Source of the DNA: Bacillota bacterium
Lineage (GTDB): Bacteria; Bacillota; Sulfobacillia; JAIMAT01
Direction of reading: 5' to 3'
NCBI GenBank assembly: GCA_029960955.1
Contig: JASBVS010000033.1
Location: 1-64,000, forward strand
Length of the DNA stretch: 64,000 bases
This document shows, piece after piece, positions 1 to 7,966 of the stretch. The stretch's first letter is position 1. Each line of letters begins with the position of its first letter. The notes below the pieces were generated by a model. The model saw only the letters and a program-made list of their open reading frames with translations. It searched no databases and was not told the DNA's origin. A program made the position numbers and the translations under genes.

Positions 1-111
1 TCCGCCGAGGACCTGGAGGCCGTCCGCCGAGGCCTCGAGGACGTGCGTGCCGGGCGCGTGAAGTCGCTGGAGCAGTACGAGAGAGAGCGCGGTCTTGAGC
101 CTGCGGATTGA
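1..111 (+). CDS. Antitoxin C-terminus (partial, cut by window edge)
   Basis: The frame is open from base 1 to a TGA at 109-111 and gives 36 residues rich in Glu and Arg (EDLEAVRRGLEDVRAG is typical). It overlaps the next gene by 17 bases. A short, charged, helical C-terminus overlapping a RelE/ParE-like ORF is the usual layout of a type II antitoxin, so the protein would neutralise the toxin and probably repress the pair. The N-terminal DNA-binding part is outside the window, so the antitoxin family cannot be named. Confidence 0.6.
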   Translation, partial: SAEDLEAVRRGLEDVRAGRVKSLEQYERERGLEPAD

Positions 112-367
112 GCTGACCTACGAGGCCGAGAAGGACTTGGACCGCCTGGACCGGACGACCGAGCGGCGCATCCGCCGGCGCCTGCGGGAGCTGGCGGATG
201 CACCGTTCGACCTGCGCCTCTCGAAACCGCTGGTGGGCCTTGAAGGCCTGCGCTCGTCGCGTGTGGGAGACTGGCGGATCCTGTTCACGGTCAACGAGGC
301 CGAACGGATCCTCGAGGTGCTGGCGGTGAGGCCGCGAGGGGAAGCCTACCGGCGCTTAAGGAGGTGA
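95..367 (+). CDS. RelE/ParE-superfamily toxin
   Basis: 90 aa, starting at TTG 95 inside the antitoxin gene. The sequence has the small alpha/beta RelE/ParE pattern: an N-terminal YEAEKDLDRLD helix, then an Arg-rich helix, then LVGLEGLRSSRVGDWRILF and a final VLAVRPRGEAYRR strand. Family members are mRNA interferases (RelE) or gyrase poisons (ParE); the sequence alone does not decide which. The basic residues of the R-x-G-D-W-R-I core are present, so the toxin looks intact. It borders a 2-kb stretch of decayed and truncated genes. Confidence 0.8.
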   Translation: MSLRIELTYEAEKDLDRLDRTTERRIRRRLRELADAPFDLRLSKPLVGLEGLRSSRVGDWRILFTVNEAERILEVLAVRPRGEAYRRLRR

Positions 368-444
368 GTACGGCGCCGGAGTGCTGTTGGAGGAGCAGGG
401 CATGTCGTTGTGGAGATAGGTCAAGGAGATGGCCGGGCGGGAGC

Positions 445-466
445 TCGGCCCTTTTCGTTGGGCCGA
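445..466. terminator. Hairpin downstream of the toxin, possible terminator
   Basis: TCGGCCC at 445-451 pairs with GGGCCGA at 460-466 around the loop ttttcgtt. There is no U-run after the stem on either strand, so terminator activity is only possible. The stretch 368-528 otherwise shows no coding signature. Confidence 0.25.
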
Positions 467-528
467 AGAGGCCAGCGGTGCGCGGACGGCGCCCGTCACA
501 GAGGAGACGCGGGACGGGGTGAGAGCGG

Positions 529-810
529 ATGGCGAAGGTGGCCGTGAGGTGAGGGTGGGGATGCGCGCTCTGTGGCCGGCTGGAGGGGGAGAAGGAGCCG
601 GCGCTGGACGTGCGTCTGGAGGTGGAGATCGAGGGGGAGAAGGCGTGGTTGACGTTCCACGTGTGCGAAGTCTGCCAGGCGCACGTGGAGGAACACGGGC
701 CGGAGGCGGCGCTTCGCCTGGGGAGGCGGCTGCGGAAGCTGACGGAGTCGGCGGTGAGTGGGCGGTTTGGACGGGGCAGAGGTCCCCTTACTGGGAGTGG
801 AGGTGAGCGC
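529..810 (+). pseudogene. Decayed small zinc-ribbon-like ORF with in-frame TGA
   Basis: ATG at 529 reads MAKVAVR and then a TGA at 550-552. The same frame then continues with a protein-like sequence containing CALCGR and FHVCEVCQAH, that is, two CxxC pairs as in a zinc ribbon. Codon third positions look coding (G/C-ending) to about base 750 and then become random, and no stop closes the frame before the next ORF. GTG 610 could restart translation but would omit the first CxxC. The simplest reading is a small zinc-binding gene broken by a nonsense change and a lost 3' end. Its function is unknown. Confidence 0.35.
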
Positions 811-1110
811 GTGAGCGAGTGGGAGGAGGTCAGGAAGAGAGTGGGAGGCGCCACCCTGTGGGCGGCGCTGGCCTCTCTGGCGGGGGTGTTCTGGCGTTCT
901 CGGGCGCCCCGGGTACGGGATCCCCGCCGGGTCCTGGAGTCGCTCGACCTCGAGTGCTGGCCGGAGGACGAGCAGGCCATCCTCTTGGGCGCCCTGCAGA
1001 CCCTCAGCGTCATCGAGGAGGAGCTCGGCGCGGTCGAGGCGCCGCACGGCCGCCTGCCGCGGGCCGGCGGGATCGGCTGGACTCGACCGTCCCCACGTCG
1101 CGAGCCGGAC
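811..1110 (+). pseudogene. Hypothetical ORF with lost 3' end
   Basis: GTG at 811 is preceded by GGAGGTG at a good distance and opens MSEWEEVRKRVGGATLWAAL, then a hydrophobic patch (LASLAGVFW) and an acidic helix (PEDEQAILLGALQTLSVIEE). G/C-ending codons continue to about 1080 and then the coding signature disappears, although the frame stays formally open to 1683, far into tepA. I read the part after about 1110 as non-coding. I do not recognise the protein. The loss of a proper end fits the general disorder of the 0.5-2.4 kb segment. Confidence 0.35.
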
Positions 1111-1265
1111 GCCATGTTTACCAAGCCGCGGTACGGTCGGGAAGGCGTTCCCGGTCCGGTTGAAGGCGCGGAGCCGTATCGCAGGGTGCCGTCCTACCGG
1201 AGCCCGCTCGACGTGCATAGGGACTCCCGGCCTGACCCCACGCTAGGCGCGGGGGAGGCGATCCG

Positions 1266-1949
1266 ATGCGGAGGGACGATCGTCGAGGCGGAGCCGGGCT
1301 TCGGCCGGAGCGGGAGGCGGCGGGATTGCCGGAGGTGGACGGCGCCCCTCGGGCGGAGACCAGGGGCGACACGGGGCCGGGCCCAGGGCCTGCTCCGACC
1401 AGCCCGCCGGGCCCGGGTACCGTGCCGGCGGCGCCCTCACCGGGGGCACCACCGCCGCAGCCGGCGCCCGACGGCACACCCACCGCCGCCGCGGTGCAGG
1501 CGCTGGGCACGCCCAGGCCGCCGGAGCAGGGACCGGCTTCCTCGGAGATCCACGTGCTCACCATCATCGGGCAGATCGAGGGGCACCAGATCCTTCCCGG
1601 CCAGAACAAGACGACCAAGTACGAGCACGTCATCCCCGAGCTCTTCGCCGTGGAACAGAACCCGCAGATCAAGGGGCTCCTGATCCTGCTCAACACGGTG
1701 GGGGGCGACGTGGAGGCGGGCCTGGCCATCGCCGAGGCGATCCGCAGCCTCTCCAAGCCGACGGCGACCGTGGTGCTGGGGGGCGGCCACTCCATCGGCG
1801 TGCCCATCGCGGTCAGCGCCAAGCGGAGCTTCATCACCAGCACCGCCACCATGACGGTTCATCCCGTGCGGTTGACCGGCATGGTCATCGGCGTGCCGCA
1901 GGCCTACGAGTACCTGAACAAGATGCAGGACCGCGTGATCAGTTCATGA
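1266..1949 (+). pseudogene. tepA: TepA-type ClpP-fold protease, 3'-truncated
   Basis: ATG 1266 follows a GGGGGAGG motif. After a Pro/Gly-rich N-terminus of about 90 residues, the sequence matches the ClpP-like TepA (YmfB) family: [34 protein letters not shown], the nucleophile motif GGGHSIGVP and the His motif [10 protein letters not shown]. The match runs to [11 protein letters not shown] and then stops after two serines. Relatives continue for roughly another 50 residues, which include the expected acidic member of the triad. In Bacillus, tepA lies just upstream of spoIIIE, and here it is likewise upstream of ftsK, so this is the ancestral gene cut short. The product is probably inactive. 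Confidence 0.8.
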
Positions 1950-2044
1950 GCGTCGTCTTGCCGGCCGTTTTCCCCAGAAGCGCGTGGACCTCCCGGATGA
2001 GGTCGAGGCTCACGGCCTCGTGGCGACAGAAATCGCCGAACAAG
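1946..2044 (-). pseudogene. Fossil of an ABC-transporter ATPase N-terminus (antisense)
   Basis: Read on the minus strand, this roughly 100-bp stretch gives LFGDFCRHEAVSLDLIREV followed by [15 protein letters not shown]. The known start of BMP-family nucleoside/sugar ABC ATPases reads approximately [33 protein letters not shown]. The match includes the Walker A region but needs several small indels: 2 bases are missing within the Walker A loop, and there are shifts around FCRH and DLIRE. It is bounded exactly by tepA on one side and uppP on the other, with no start or remaining body. In bacilli a BMP/ABC operon often lies near spoIIIE, so this may be a remnant of a lost local operon (inference). 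Confidence 0.6.
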
Positions 2045-2401
2045 TTTGGAGCCGCCCTCTGGACGGGCTTCATGCAGGGGGTGGCCATCGCGCCCGGGCT
2101 CTCGCGCTCCGGCGCGACGGTGGCCGGGGCGCTGATGGCCGGGATGGAGCGGTTCGAGGCGGCGCGCTTCTCCTTCCTGCTGGCGCTGCCGGCCATCCTG
2201 GGCGCGGCGCTGGTGGAGCTGCGGCACGTCGGCGGCTTCGCCGGCTCCGGGCCGCTGGTCGGCGGCTTCGTGGCGGCGACGCTCTCGGGCATGCTGGCCA
2301 TCCGCTGGCTGATCCAGGCGCTGACGCGGGGAAGCCTCAAGCCGTTCGCCGTCTACTGCGCGCTCCTGGGCGTCGTCGTGCTCGCCTGGCAGCTGCTGTG
2401 A
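1946..2401 (+). pseudogene. uppP: Undecaprenyl-diphosphatase (UppP/BacA), 5'-truncated
   Basis: From residue 34 of this ORF (base 2045) the sequence is the C-terminal half of UppP: GFMQGVAIAPGLSRSGAT, then ARFSFLLALPAILGAALVEL and two further membrane helices. The PGxSRSxxT motif is intact. The N-terminal half, with the E-rich motif and first helices, is absent, so about 115 of roughly 265 family residues remain. The first 33 codons are only the antisense of the ABC fossil. The ATG overlaps the tepA stop (ATGA), which would allow translation, but undecaprenyl pyrophosphate hydrolysis is unlikely without the missing half. A functional copy presumably lies elsewhere. Confidence 0.75.
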
Positions 2402-2476
2402 GCGGCGCCGGCAAGGGGTCCTCACGGCGGCCGGACGCCCGGCGCCCTTCCGGCGGGGCGGCCGCGGGGCCCCCGC

Positions 2477-2500
2477 CCGGGGAGGGGCTGCCCCCTCCGG
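2477..2500 (+). terminator. GC hairpin between uppP fragment and ftsK
   Basis: GGGAGGGG pairs with CCCC-TCC across a 3-base loop just upstream of the ftsK SD. There is no U-tract. It may attenuate read-through from the truncated genes, but this is weak evidence. Confidence 0.2.
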
Positions 2501-2529
2501 GATCGCCGAGGAAGGTGGGGAAGGGGAGC

Positions 2530-5007
2530 ATGCAGCGACCTGCGGGCTCCGCCCGCTCGCCACGCAAGGCGCGACCGGCGCGCCGGGCACGACCGGCTCT
2601 GCCGGAACCGCTGCGGCGCGAGCTGGCCGCGGTGGTGGTCGCCGCGCTCGCCGCCCTCCTGGGCGGGGCGCTGGCCGGCGCGCCCATGGGCCCGGCGGGC
2701 CGCGGGACGCGGGCGGCGCTGGTGGCGCTCTTCGGCGTGGTCGCCTGGGCGGCTCCCGTCGTGCTGGCGGCGGTGGCCGTCGCGCTCCTGCGTGCCGCGC
2801 CGCCGCCCGGCGGGCGGAGCCGAGCCGTGGGCGCAACCCTGATCGTGGCCGACCTGGCCGGCTGGGCTTCCTTTCTCGAGCCGGCCGGCTGGGCCGAGGC
2901 GGTCCGCGGCCGGGCGGGAGGCGGCCTTCTCGGCACGGCGGTCTGGTCCGGCCTCTCGGCCGCTCTCGGCCGTTTCGGCGGCGCCGTCCTCCTGGCGGCG
3001 GTCGGCCTCGCCGGCCTTCTCCTCCTGACCGGAAGCCCGCTCAGCACCTGGCTGGGGCGCGCGTGGGGGCCGCTGCGGGCCTTCTTCGTCGAGCTGAAGG
3101 GCGCCCTGGAGGACTTCCTCTTCGAGGAGGAGGAGGAAGCGCCGCCCGCGCCCGGCTCCGACACCCGACCCGCGCAGCCCCCGCGCTCGCCGGAGGGGGG
3201 CGGCCCGCCGGAAGCGGCGGCGCCCGGCCGTGCCGCTGCGGCGGGCACCGCGGGCCCGGCCGCCCCGGAGCCGGCCGCCGGCGGGGAGCCGGCCGCCGGC
3301 CCGTTCGCGGCCGGCGAGGCGGCCGGGGGCGCCGTCGCGGCGGGCGGTGCCGAAGGGCTGCCCGGCCGCCCGGAGGCGTTCGAGCCTCCCATCCCGCCGC
3401 GGATGCCCATGAGCGCCCCGCCGGAGGAGTCGCCCGCCGGCGGTGCCGGCGCTGCCGGCGGGCCCGGGTCGAGGGCGGCGGGCGGCCGCCGGCGCGAGCG
3501 CGGGCGGGATGAGGCGGGCATCCAGCTGCCGCCGCTCGACCTCCTCAACCGGCCCGCACCGGCGCGGATCGCGGCCGACCGCGAGGAGGACCTGCGCCAG
3601 GAGGCGGCGCTCCTCGAGGCGACGCTGCGCAGCTTCGGCGTCGAGACGACGCTGGCCGGCGTCTACCGGGGCCCGGCGGTCACCCGCTTCGAGCTGCAGC
3701 CGGCGCCGGGCGTCAAGGTGGCGCGCATCGTCGCCCTCGCCGACGACATCGCGCTGGCGCTGGCGGCGCCCGAGGTGCGGGTGGTGGCGCCGGTGCCGGG
3801 CAAGTCGGTGCTGGGCATCGAGGTGCCGAACAAGCACGTGACGCCGGTCACGTTGCGCGAGGTGCTCGAGTCGCCCGCCTTCCAGAACTCGCGCTCGCGC
3901 CTGACGGTCGCCATCGGCAAGGACATCGGCGGGCGGCCGATCGTGGCCACGCTGGACGACATGCTCCACGTGCTGATCGCCGGCGCCACCGGCTCGGGCA
4001 AGAGCGTCTGCATCAACACGCTGATCACCAGCCTGCTCTTCAAGGCGCGGCCGCGCGACGTGCGCCTCCTGCTGATCGACCCCAAGCGCGTCGAGCTGAG
4101 CGGCTACGAGGGGCTGCCGCACCTGCTGGCGCCGGTGATCACCGACCCGAAGAAGTCCGCGGGGGCGATGCGCTGGCTCGTCCGCGAGATGGAGCGGCGC
4201 TACGAGCTCTTCGCCGAGTGGCGCGTGCGCGACATCGACCGCTTCAACCAGGCGGTGCTGCGCGACGGGAGTCCCGCCCTTCCTTACATCGTCGTGGTGG
4301 TGGACGAGCTGGCCGACCTGATGATGGTGGCGCCGCGCGAGATCGAGGAGTCGATCCAGCGGCTGGCGCAGATGGCGCGGGCGGCGGGCATCCACCTGGT
4401 GCTGGCCACGCAGCGGCCGAGCGTCGACGTGATCACCGGCGTGATCAAGGCCAACATCCCCTCGCGCATCGCCTTCGCCGTCAGCTCGCAGGTCGACTCG
4501 CGCACGATCCTCGACATGGCCGGCGCGGAGAAGCTCCTCGGCAAGGGGGACATGCTCTTCTACCCGCTGGGCGCGGCCAAGCCGGTCCGCGCGCAGGGCG
4601 CCTACGTCTCCGAGCGGGAGCTCGAGCGGGTCCTCACCTTCCTGCGCGACCAGGCCGGGCCGGAGTACGTGCTGGAGGTGGGCGCCTCGCTGGACGACGA
4701 CGAGGAAGCGGGCGACGACGAGGACGATCCGCTCCTCCCGGAGGCGATCCGCGTGGTGGTGGAGAACCGCCAGGCCTCGGTCTCCATCCTGCAGCGGCGC
4801 CTCCGCGTCGGCTACACGCGCGCCGGCCGCCTCATCGACATGATGGAGCGCCGCGGCATCGTCGGGCCCTACCAGGGGCCGAAGCCGCGCGAGGTGCTGA
4901 TGACGCCGGAGACCTACGCCCGGCTCTACGGTTTCGGCGCGCGGCCGGACGAGGCGGGCGGCGGGCCTTTCGCCGGCCCTCCTTCCTCCAGCCCTGGCAA
5001 GGGTTGA
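2530..5007 (+). CDS. ftsK: DNA translocase FtsK/SpoIIIE
   Basis: 825 aa from ATG 2530, chosen because GGGGAAGGGGAGC precedes it; the upstream open frame is not coding. The layout is a basic N-terminus, about four hydrophobic helices (residues about 35-180), a long Pro/Ala/Gly-rich acidic linker, the alpha/beta motor domain, and a winged-helix gamma domain near residues 735-800 that would read KOPS/SRS polarity sequences. Walker A GATGSGKS is at 485-492 and Walker B VVVVDELADL is near 587. The protein pumps chromosomal DNA through the division or sporulation septum. Its place downstream of tepA matches bacilli. It is intact despite the broken genes upstream. Confidence 0.95.
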   Translation: MQRPAGSARSPRKARPARRARPALPEPLRRELAAVVVAALAALLGGALAGAPMGPAGRGTRAALVALFGVVAWAAPVVLAAVAVALLRAAPPPGGRSRAVGATLIVADLAGWASFLEPAGWAEAVRGRAGGGLLGTAVWSGLSAALGRFGGAVLLAAVGLAGLLLLTGSPLSTWLGRAWGPLRAFFVELKGALEDFLFEEEEEAPPAPGSDTRPAQPPRSPEGGGPPEAAAPGRAAAAGTAGPAAPEPAAGGEPAAGPFAAGEAAGGAVAAGGAEGLPGRPEAFEPPIPPRMPMSAPPEESPAGGAGAAGGPGSRAAGGRRRERGRDEAGIQLPPLDLLNRPAPARIAADREEDLRQEAALLEATLRSFGVETTLAGVYRGPAVTRFELQPAPGVKVARIVALADDIALALAAPEVRVVAPVPGKSVLGIEVPNKHVTPVTLREVLESPAFQNSRSRLTVAIGKDIGGRPIVATLDDMLHVLIAGATGSGKSVCINTLITSLLFKARPRDVRLLLIDPKRVELSGYEGLPHLLAPVITDPKKSAGAMRWLVREMERRYELFAEWRVRDIDRFNQAVLRDGSPALPYIVVVVDELADLMMVAPREIEESIQRLAQMARAAGIHLVLATQRPSVDVITGVIKANIPSRIAFAVSSQVDSRTILDMAGAEKLLGKGDMLFYPLGAAKPVRAQGAYVSERELERVLTFLRDQAGPEYVLEVGASLDDDEEAGDDEDDPLLPEAIRVVVENRQASVSILQRRLRVGYTRAGRLIDMMERRGIVGPYQGPKPREVLMTPETYARLYGFGARPDEAGGGPFAGPPSSSPGKG

Positions 5008-5030
5008 GCGGAGAGCACCGGGACGCCCTC

Positions 5031-5097
5031 CGCATACTACGACCGTCACTTGCCGCCGGGCGAACGACGCCCGGGGGGAGGGAGGCGGTCGTATGCG
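5031..5097 (+). promoter_or_regulatory. 5'-UTR structure covering the start codon of the GH18-like gene
   Basis: CGCATAC...GACCG (5031-5045, with a 3-base bulge) pairs with CGGTCGTATGCG (5086-5097), burying the ATG at 5093-5095. Inside, CCGGGCG and CGCCCGG (about 5057-5075) form a second 7-bp hairpin. The SD-like GGGGGGAGGGAGG lies between the two. Such a fold could limit initiation until melted, for example by heat, but no function is shown. Confidence 0.4.
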
Positions 5098-6190
5098 TTT
5101 CCAAGCCAGGGCTCCGCGGGTCGGCCTCGCCATCCTGCTGGCGGCCGCGCTCCTGCTGGGTGCGGCCTGTGCCGGCGGCCGGACGGCGCGCAAGACGCCG
5201 GCCCAGCCGAAGACGGGGCGTCCGGCGACCTCGGCCACGCTTCCCGCCCGGCGCGGCCAGACCACGACCCGGCACACGGGGCCGCTCCGGGTGCTGGCCT
5301 TCTACGACGACCAGTACGAGAAGCCGCGCGGCCAGGTTCTCGCGCTGGTGCGCCAGAACCGGGACCTGATCTCCTATCTGGCGCCCTTCTGGTACAAGGT
5401 GAACGCGGACGGAAGCCTCGTCGACATGAGCGAGGCCGACCTGAAGAAGTTCGCCCGCGACAACAAGATCCGGCTTCAGCCGCTCTTCACCAACGCCGGC
5501 GGGAACAACACGGTCCTCCTGGATCCGGCGGCGCGGGCGAAGGCCGTGGAGAACGTCGTGGCCGCCGTGCAGAAGAACGGCTACGCCGGGGCGAGCGTCG
5601 ACTTCCAGCTGCTCGACCCCGGGGCCCGGGCCGGCCTGAGCGCCTTCGTCGCCGCGCTCAGCCAGCGGCTCCATGCGCTGGGCAAGGTGGTGACCGTGGA
5701 CGTCATCCCGGCGCTCACGTCCAACGGCGCGCAGAGCGCCTACGACTACGCGGCGCTGGGGAAGAGCGCCGACCAGGTCGTCCTGATGACCTACGACCGG
5801 CACAGCGAGGGCTCGCCGCCGGGCTCGGTGGCGCCGCTGGCCTGGGTGGACGCGGCCGTCCGCGAGGCGATCGCCGCCATCCCGCCCGACAAGGTCATCC
5901 TCGGCCTCGCCGCCTACGGCTACGACTGGCCGCAAGGAAGCACGCAGGCGCGCTCGATCCCGCTCAAGAACATCCCCAAGGGACCGCAGATCCGGCGGAC
6001 GCCGGCGGGCGTCCCCTACTACACCTACGTCGCGGCCGACGGGACCCGGCACGAGGTCTGGTTCGAAGACGCCACCTCCATCGTGAAGAAGATCCAGATC
6101 GCCAAGCGCTACGGACTGCACGGCTTGGCCATCTGGCGCGTCGGCTACGAGACGGCCGCCTTCTGGAGCGCCATCCGGAAGAACCGCTGA
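5093..6190 (+). CDS. GH18-like lipoprotein with Glu-to-Gln change at catalytic site
   Basis: 365 aa. The N-terminus has a basic stretch, a hydrophobic core and LLLGAAC, a plausible lipobox with Cys near residue 24, then a Thr/Pro-rich spacer. From residue 65 the sequence follows the TIM-barrel of SleL/YaaH-type family 18 hydrolases: VLAFYDD, GYAGASVDFQLLD, DQVVLMTYDRHS, LGLAAYGYDW and a final GLAIWRVGYE. Family members cleave peptidoglycan in the spore cortex. The usual DxxDxDxE acid is Gln here (VDFQ, Q172), so hydrolysis is doubtful and sugar binding may be all that remains. A structured leader covers the start codon. Confidence 0.75.
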   Translation: MRFQARAPRVGLAILLAAALLLGAACAGGRTARKTPAQPKTGRPATSATLPARRGQTTTRHTGPLRVLAFYDDQYEKPRGQVLALVRQNRDLISYLAPFWYKVNADGSLVDMSEADLKKFARDNKIRLQPLFTNAGGNNTVLLDPAARAKAVENVVAAVQKNGYAGASVDFQLLDPGARAGLSAFVAALSQRLHALGKVVTVDVIPALTSNGAQSAYDYAALGKSADQVVLMTYDRHSEGSPPGSVAPLAWVDAAVREAIAAIPPDKVILGLAAYGYDWPQGSTQARSIPLKNIPKGPQIRRTPAGVPYYTYVAADGTRHEVWFEDATSIVKKIQIAKRYGLHGLAIWRVGYETAAFWSAIRKNR

Positions 6191-6251
6191 GGGAGGAGCC
6201 GCCGGGATGACCGGGATGACCGGAAAGGGCCGAGCCGGGCGCCCGCGGGCG

Positions 6252-6294
6252 CCCGCGGGGCCGAGAGGGTGTCCCGCGGGGCCGAGAGGGTGTC
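6252..6294 (+). repeat. Tandem 21-bp duplication
   Basis: The unit starting cccgcggggccgagagggtg occurs at 6252-6272 and again at 6273-6293, perfectly. The second copy ends in the stop codon of the convergent minus-strand gene. The surrounding GCGGGC runs are palindromic and may act as a weak terminator for both convergent transcripts. It is probably slippage. Confidence 0.7.
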
Positions 6295-6931
6295 AGGTCA
6301 GCTGGCGCAGCTTCCGCCGGGCGGCGCGCACGAAGGAGCCGGCGCGCTGGGCGGGCCCCTCTCCCGTTCCGTCGCCGCCCGGGGAGCCTCCGTCCCCGCC
6401 GCGCCCCTGGCGCCCGCCGGAGGCGCCGCGGGCGTTCTCCTCCTCCGAGGCCATCTGCTGCGAGAGCTGCTCGATGCGGTTGGCGATCTGTTCGCTCTCC
6501 TGCAGCACGCTGCGCAACCGGGCCAGGTTGTCCATCAGCTGCCGCGCGATCTGGGCGGCGGGGTCGGGGAGCCCGCCCGTCGCCCCGCCGGACCAGCCCT
6601 GGCCTCCGGCCTGACCGGCAGCCGGAGCGGCGGCACCGCCGCCCCCGGCCTGGGCCAGCCGCACCTGGCGGCGGCGCAGGCCGCCTGCCCGCGGCGCCAA
6701 TCCGCCGCCCGCGCCGCCCCCCGTGCCCGCCGCGCCGGGGACGGCCGGGTAGGCCGTGCCGCCCTTGGCCATTCCGGGGGAGACCACGCCCTCCCGGGCC
6801 TGGACCTCTCCGGGATAGGCCGCCCCACCCCGCACGCCCCCCGGCCCTCCCTGGGCGGCCAGGAGCGAGGCCAGCTCCTCCCGGATCATCTGCCGGAGCA
6901 TCTGGTTCGCGTCGCCCGCCTGACCCGGCAC
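6293..6931 (-). CDS. Hypothetical Gly/Ala-rich protein with C-terminal coiled coil
   Basis: 212 aa. GTG at 6931 is preferred because AGAAGGAG stands about 10 bases before it; the ATG at 6964 has no SD. After a short helical start (MLRQMIREELASLLAAQ) there is a long low-complexity Gly/Ala/Pro/Gln region with no Cys, then a helix of heptad type (ARLRSVLQESEQIANRIEQL) and a basic tail. There is no signal peptide and no membrane helix. I do not recognise a family. The composition resembles spore-coat or structural proteins, but this is only an impression. It is likely co-transcribed after the transaminase gene, 99 bases upstream. Confidence 0.55.
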   Translation of the reverse strand: MPGQAGDANQMLRQMIREELASLLAAQGGPGGVRGGAAYPGEVQAREGVVSPGMAKGGTAYPAVPGAAGTGGGAGGGLAPRAGGLRRRQVRLAQAGGGGAAAPAAGQAGGQGWSGGATGGLPDPAAQIARQLMDNLARLRSVLQESEQIANRIEQLSQQMASEEENARGASGGRQGRGGDGGSPGGDGTGEGPAQRAGSFVRAARRKLRQLT

Positions 6932-7030
6932 GGGGAATCCACTCCTTCTTCCCACTTGGGTCATCCAGGGCTAGCTTGCCAGCGCCTCCCGCCGCCTATT
7001 CCGGTCCCCGGCCGGCGCCCCCGGCAGGGC

Positions 7031-7885
7031 CTAGGCCTCGCCGCGCGTCCGGCGCCGCAGCTCCTGGAGGAGGCGGAGCACCACCGGTCCCGGCCGGCCG
7101 CTGCCGACGAGGCGGTCGTCGACGCGGACGACCGGCACCACTTCGGAGGTCGTGCCGGTGACGAAGACCTCGTCCGCCCGCCAGAGCTCCTCCAGCGGCA
7201 CCGCCCGCTCCACCACGGGATAGCCCAGGTCGCGGGCCACCTCGATCACCGCTCCGCGGGTGACGCCCGAGAGGATGAAGGGCCCCTCGGGGTGCGTGTG
7301 CAGCTCCTGTCCGAAGACCAGGAAGAGGTTGGAGCTCGACCCCTCGGTCAGGACGCCCTCGCGCACCAGGATCGCCTCGAAGGCGCCCGCCTCGTGGGCG
7401 GCCTGCTTGGCCAGCACGTTGGGGAGGAGGCAGACCGACTTGATGTGGACCGACTGCCAGCGGATGTCGGGGACGGTGATGGCCGTCACGCCGTCGCGCA
7501 CCACCGCCGGATCGACCGGAGGAAGCGGCCGCGCGATCATCACCACGGTGGGGTGCGGCTCCTCCGGAAAGAGGTGGTTCCGGGGCGCCGGCCCGCGGGT
7601 GACCTCCAGATAGAGCGAGGCGTCCGAGCGCTCCAGCCCGTTGCGGCGCAGGAGCTCCTCCGCCGTCCGGCGGATGGCCTCGCGCTCCATGGGAAGGGGG
7701 AGGTGGATGGCGAGCGCGCTCCGCTCGAGCCGGTCGAGGTGCTCCTCCATGCGCCAGAAGCGCCCGCCGTAGGCCGCGACCACTTCGTAGATGCCGTCGC
7801 CGAAGAGGAAGCCCCTGTCCTCCACCGGGATGAGCGCCTGCTCGTAGGGAACGAACTGCCCGTTGAGGAAAACCGTCTCCGACAT
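7031..7885 (-). CDS. dat: D-amino-acid transaminase (class IV PLP enzyme)
   Basis: 284 aa from ATG 7885, preceded by AGGAGG. It converts D-alanine and 2-oxoglutarate to pyruvate and D-glutamate, supplying D-glutamate for the cell wall. Signature segments are RGFLFGDGIYEVVAAYGG, SVHIKSVCLLPNVLAKQ with the PLP lysine at Lys149, AHEAGAFEAILV, LTEGSSSNLFLV and SGVTRGAVIEVA. The IKS..LLPNVLAKQEAHEAGAFEAI pattern is closer to D-alanine than branched-chain aminotransferases, although BCAT activity cannot be excluded. The gene is divergent from lysO with about 80 bases between. Confidence 0.9.
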   Translation of the reverse strand: MSETVFLNGQFVPYEQALIPVEDRGFLFGDGIYEVVAAYGGRFWRMEEHLDRLERSALAIHLPLPMEREAIRRTAEELLRRNGLERSDASLYLEVTRGPAPRNHLFPEEPHPTVVMIARPLPPVDPAVVRDGVTAITVPDIRWQSVHIKSVCLLPNVLAKQAAHEAGAFEAILVREGVLTEGSSSNLFLVFGQELHTHPEGPFILSGVTRGAVIEVARDLGYPVVERAVPLEELWRADEVFVTGTTSEVVPVVRVDDRLVGSGRPGPVVLRLLQELRRRTRGEA

Positions 7886-7966
7886 CGCCCTGCCTCCTGT
7901 ACAATCTGGGCTTGCGGCACGCCGCCTCCCCAGTCTAGCCCACGCCTCGCCAGGAAGGGGACTCGG

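Noticed and set aside
610..1683. Single 357-codon ORF as one gene
   Set aside because: Coding bias is lost twice inside it and its last 400 bases lie in another frame of tepA.
2422..5277. Very long minus-strand ORF (951 codons) opposite ftsK
   Set aside because: Arg/Ala/His-rich composition with no motif; it is the antisense shadow of a GC-rich gene.
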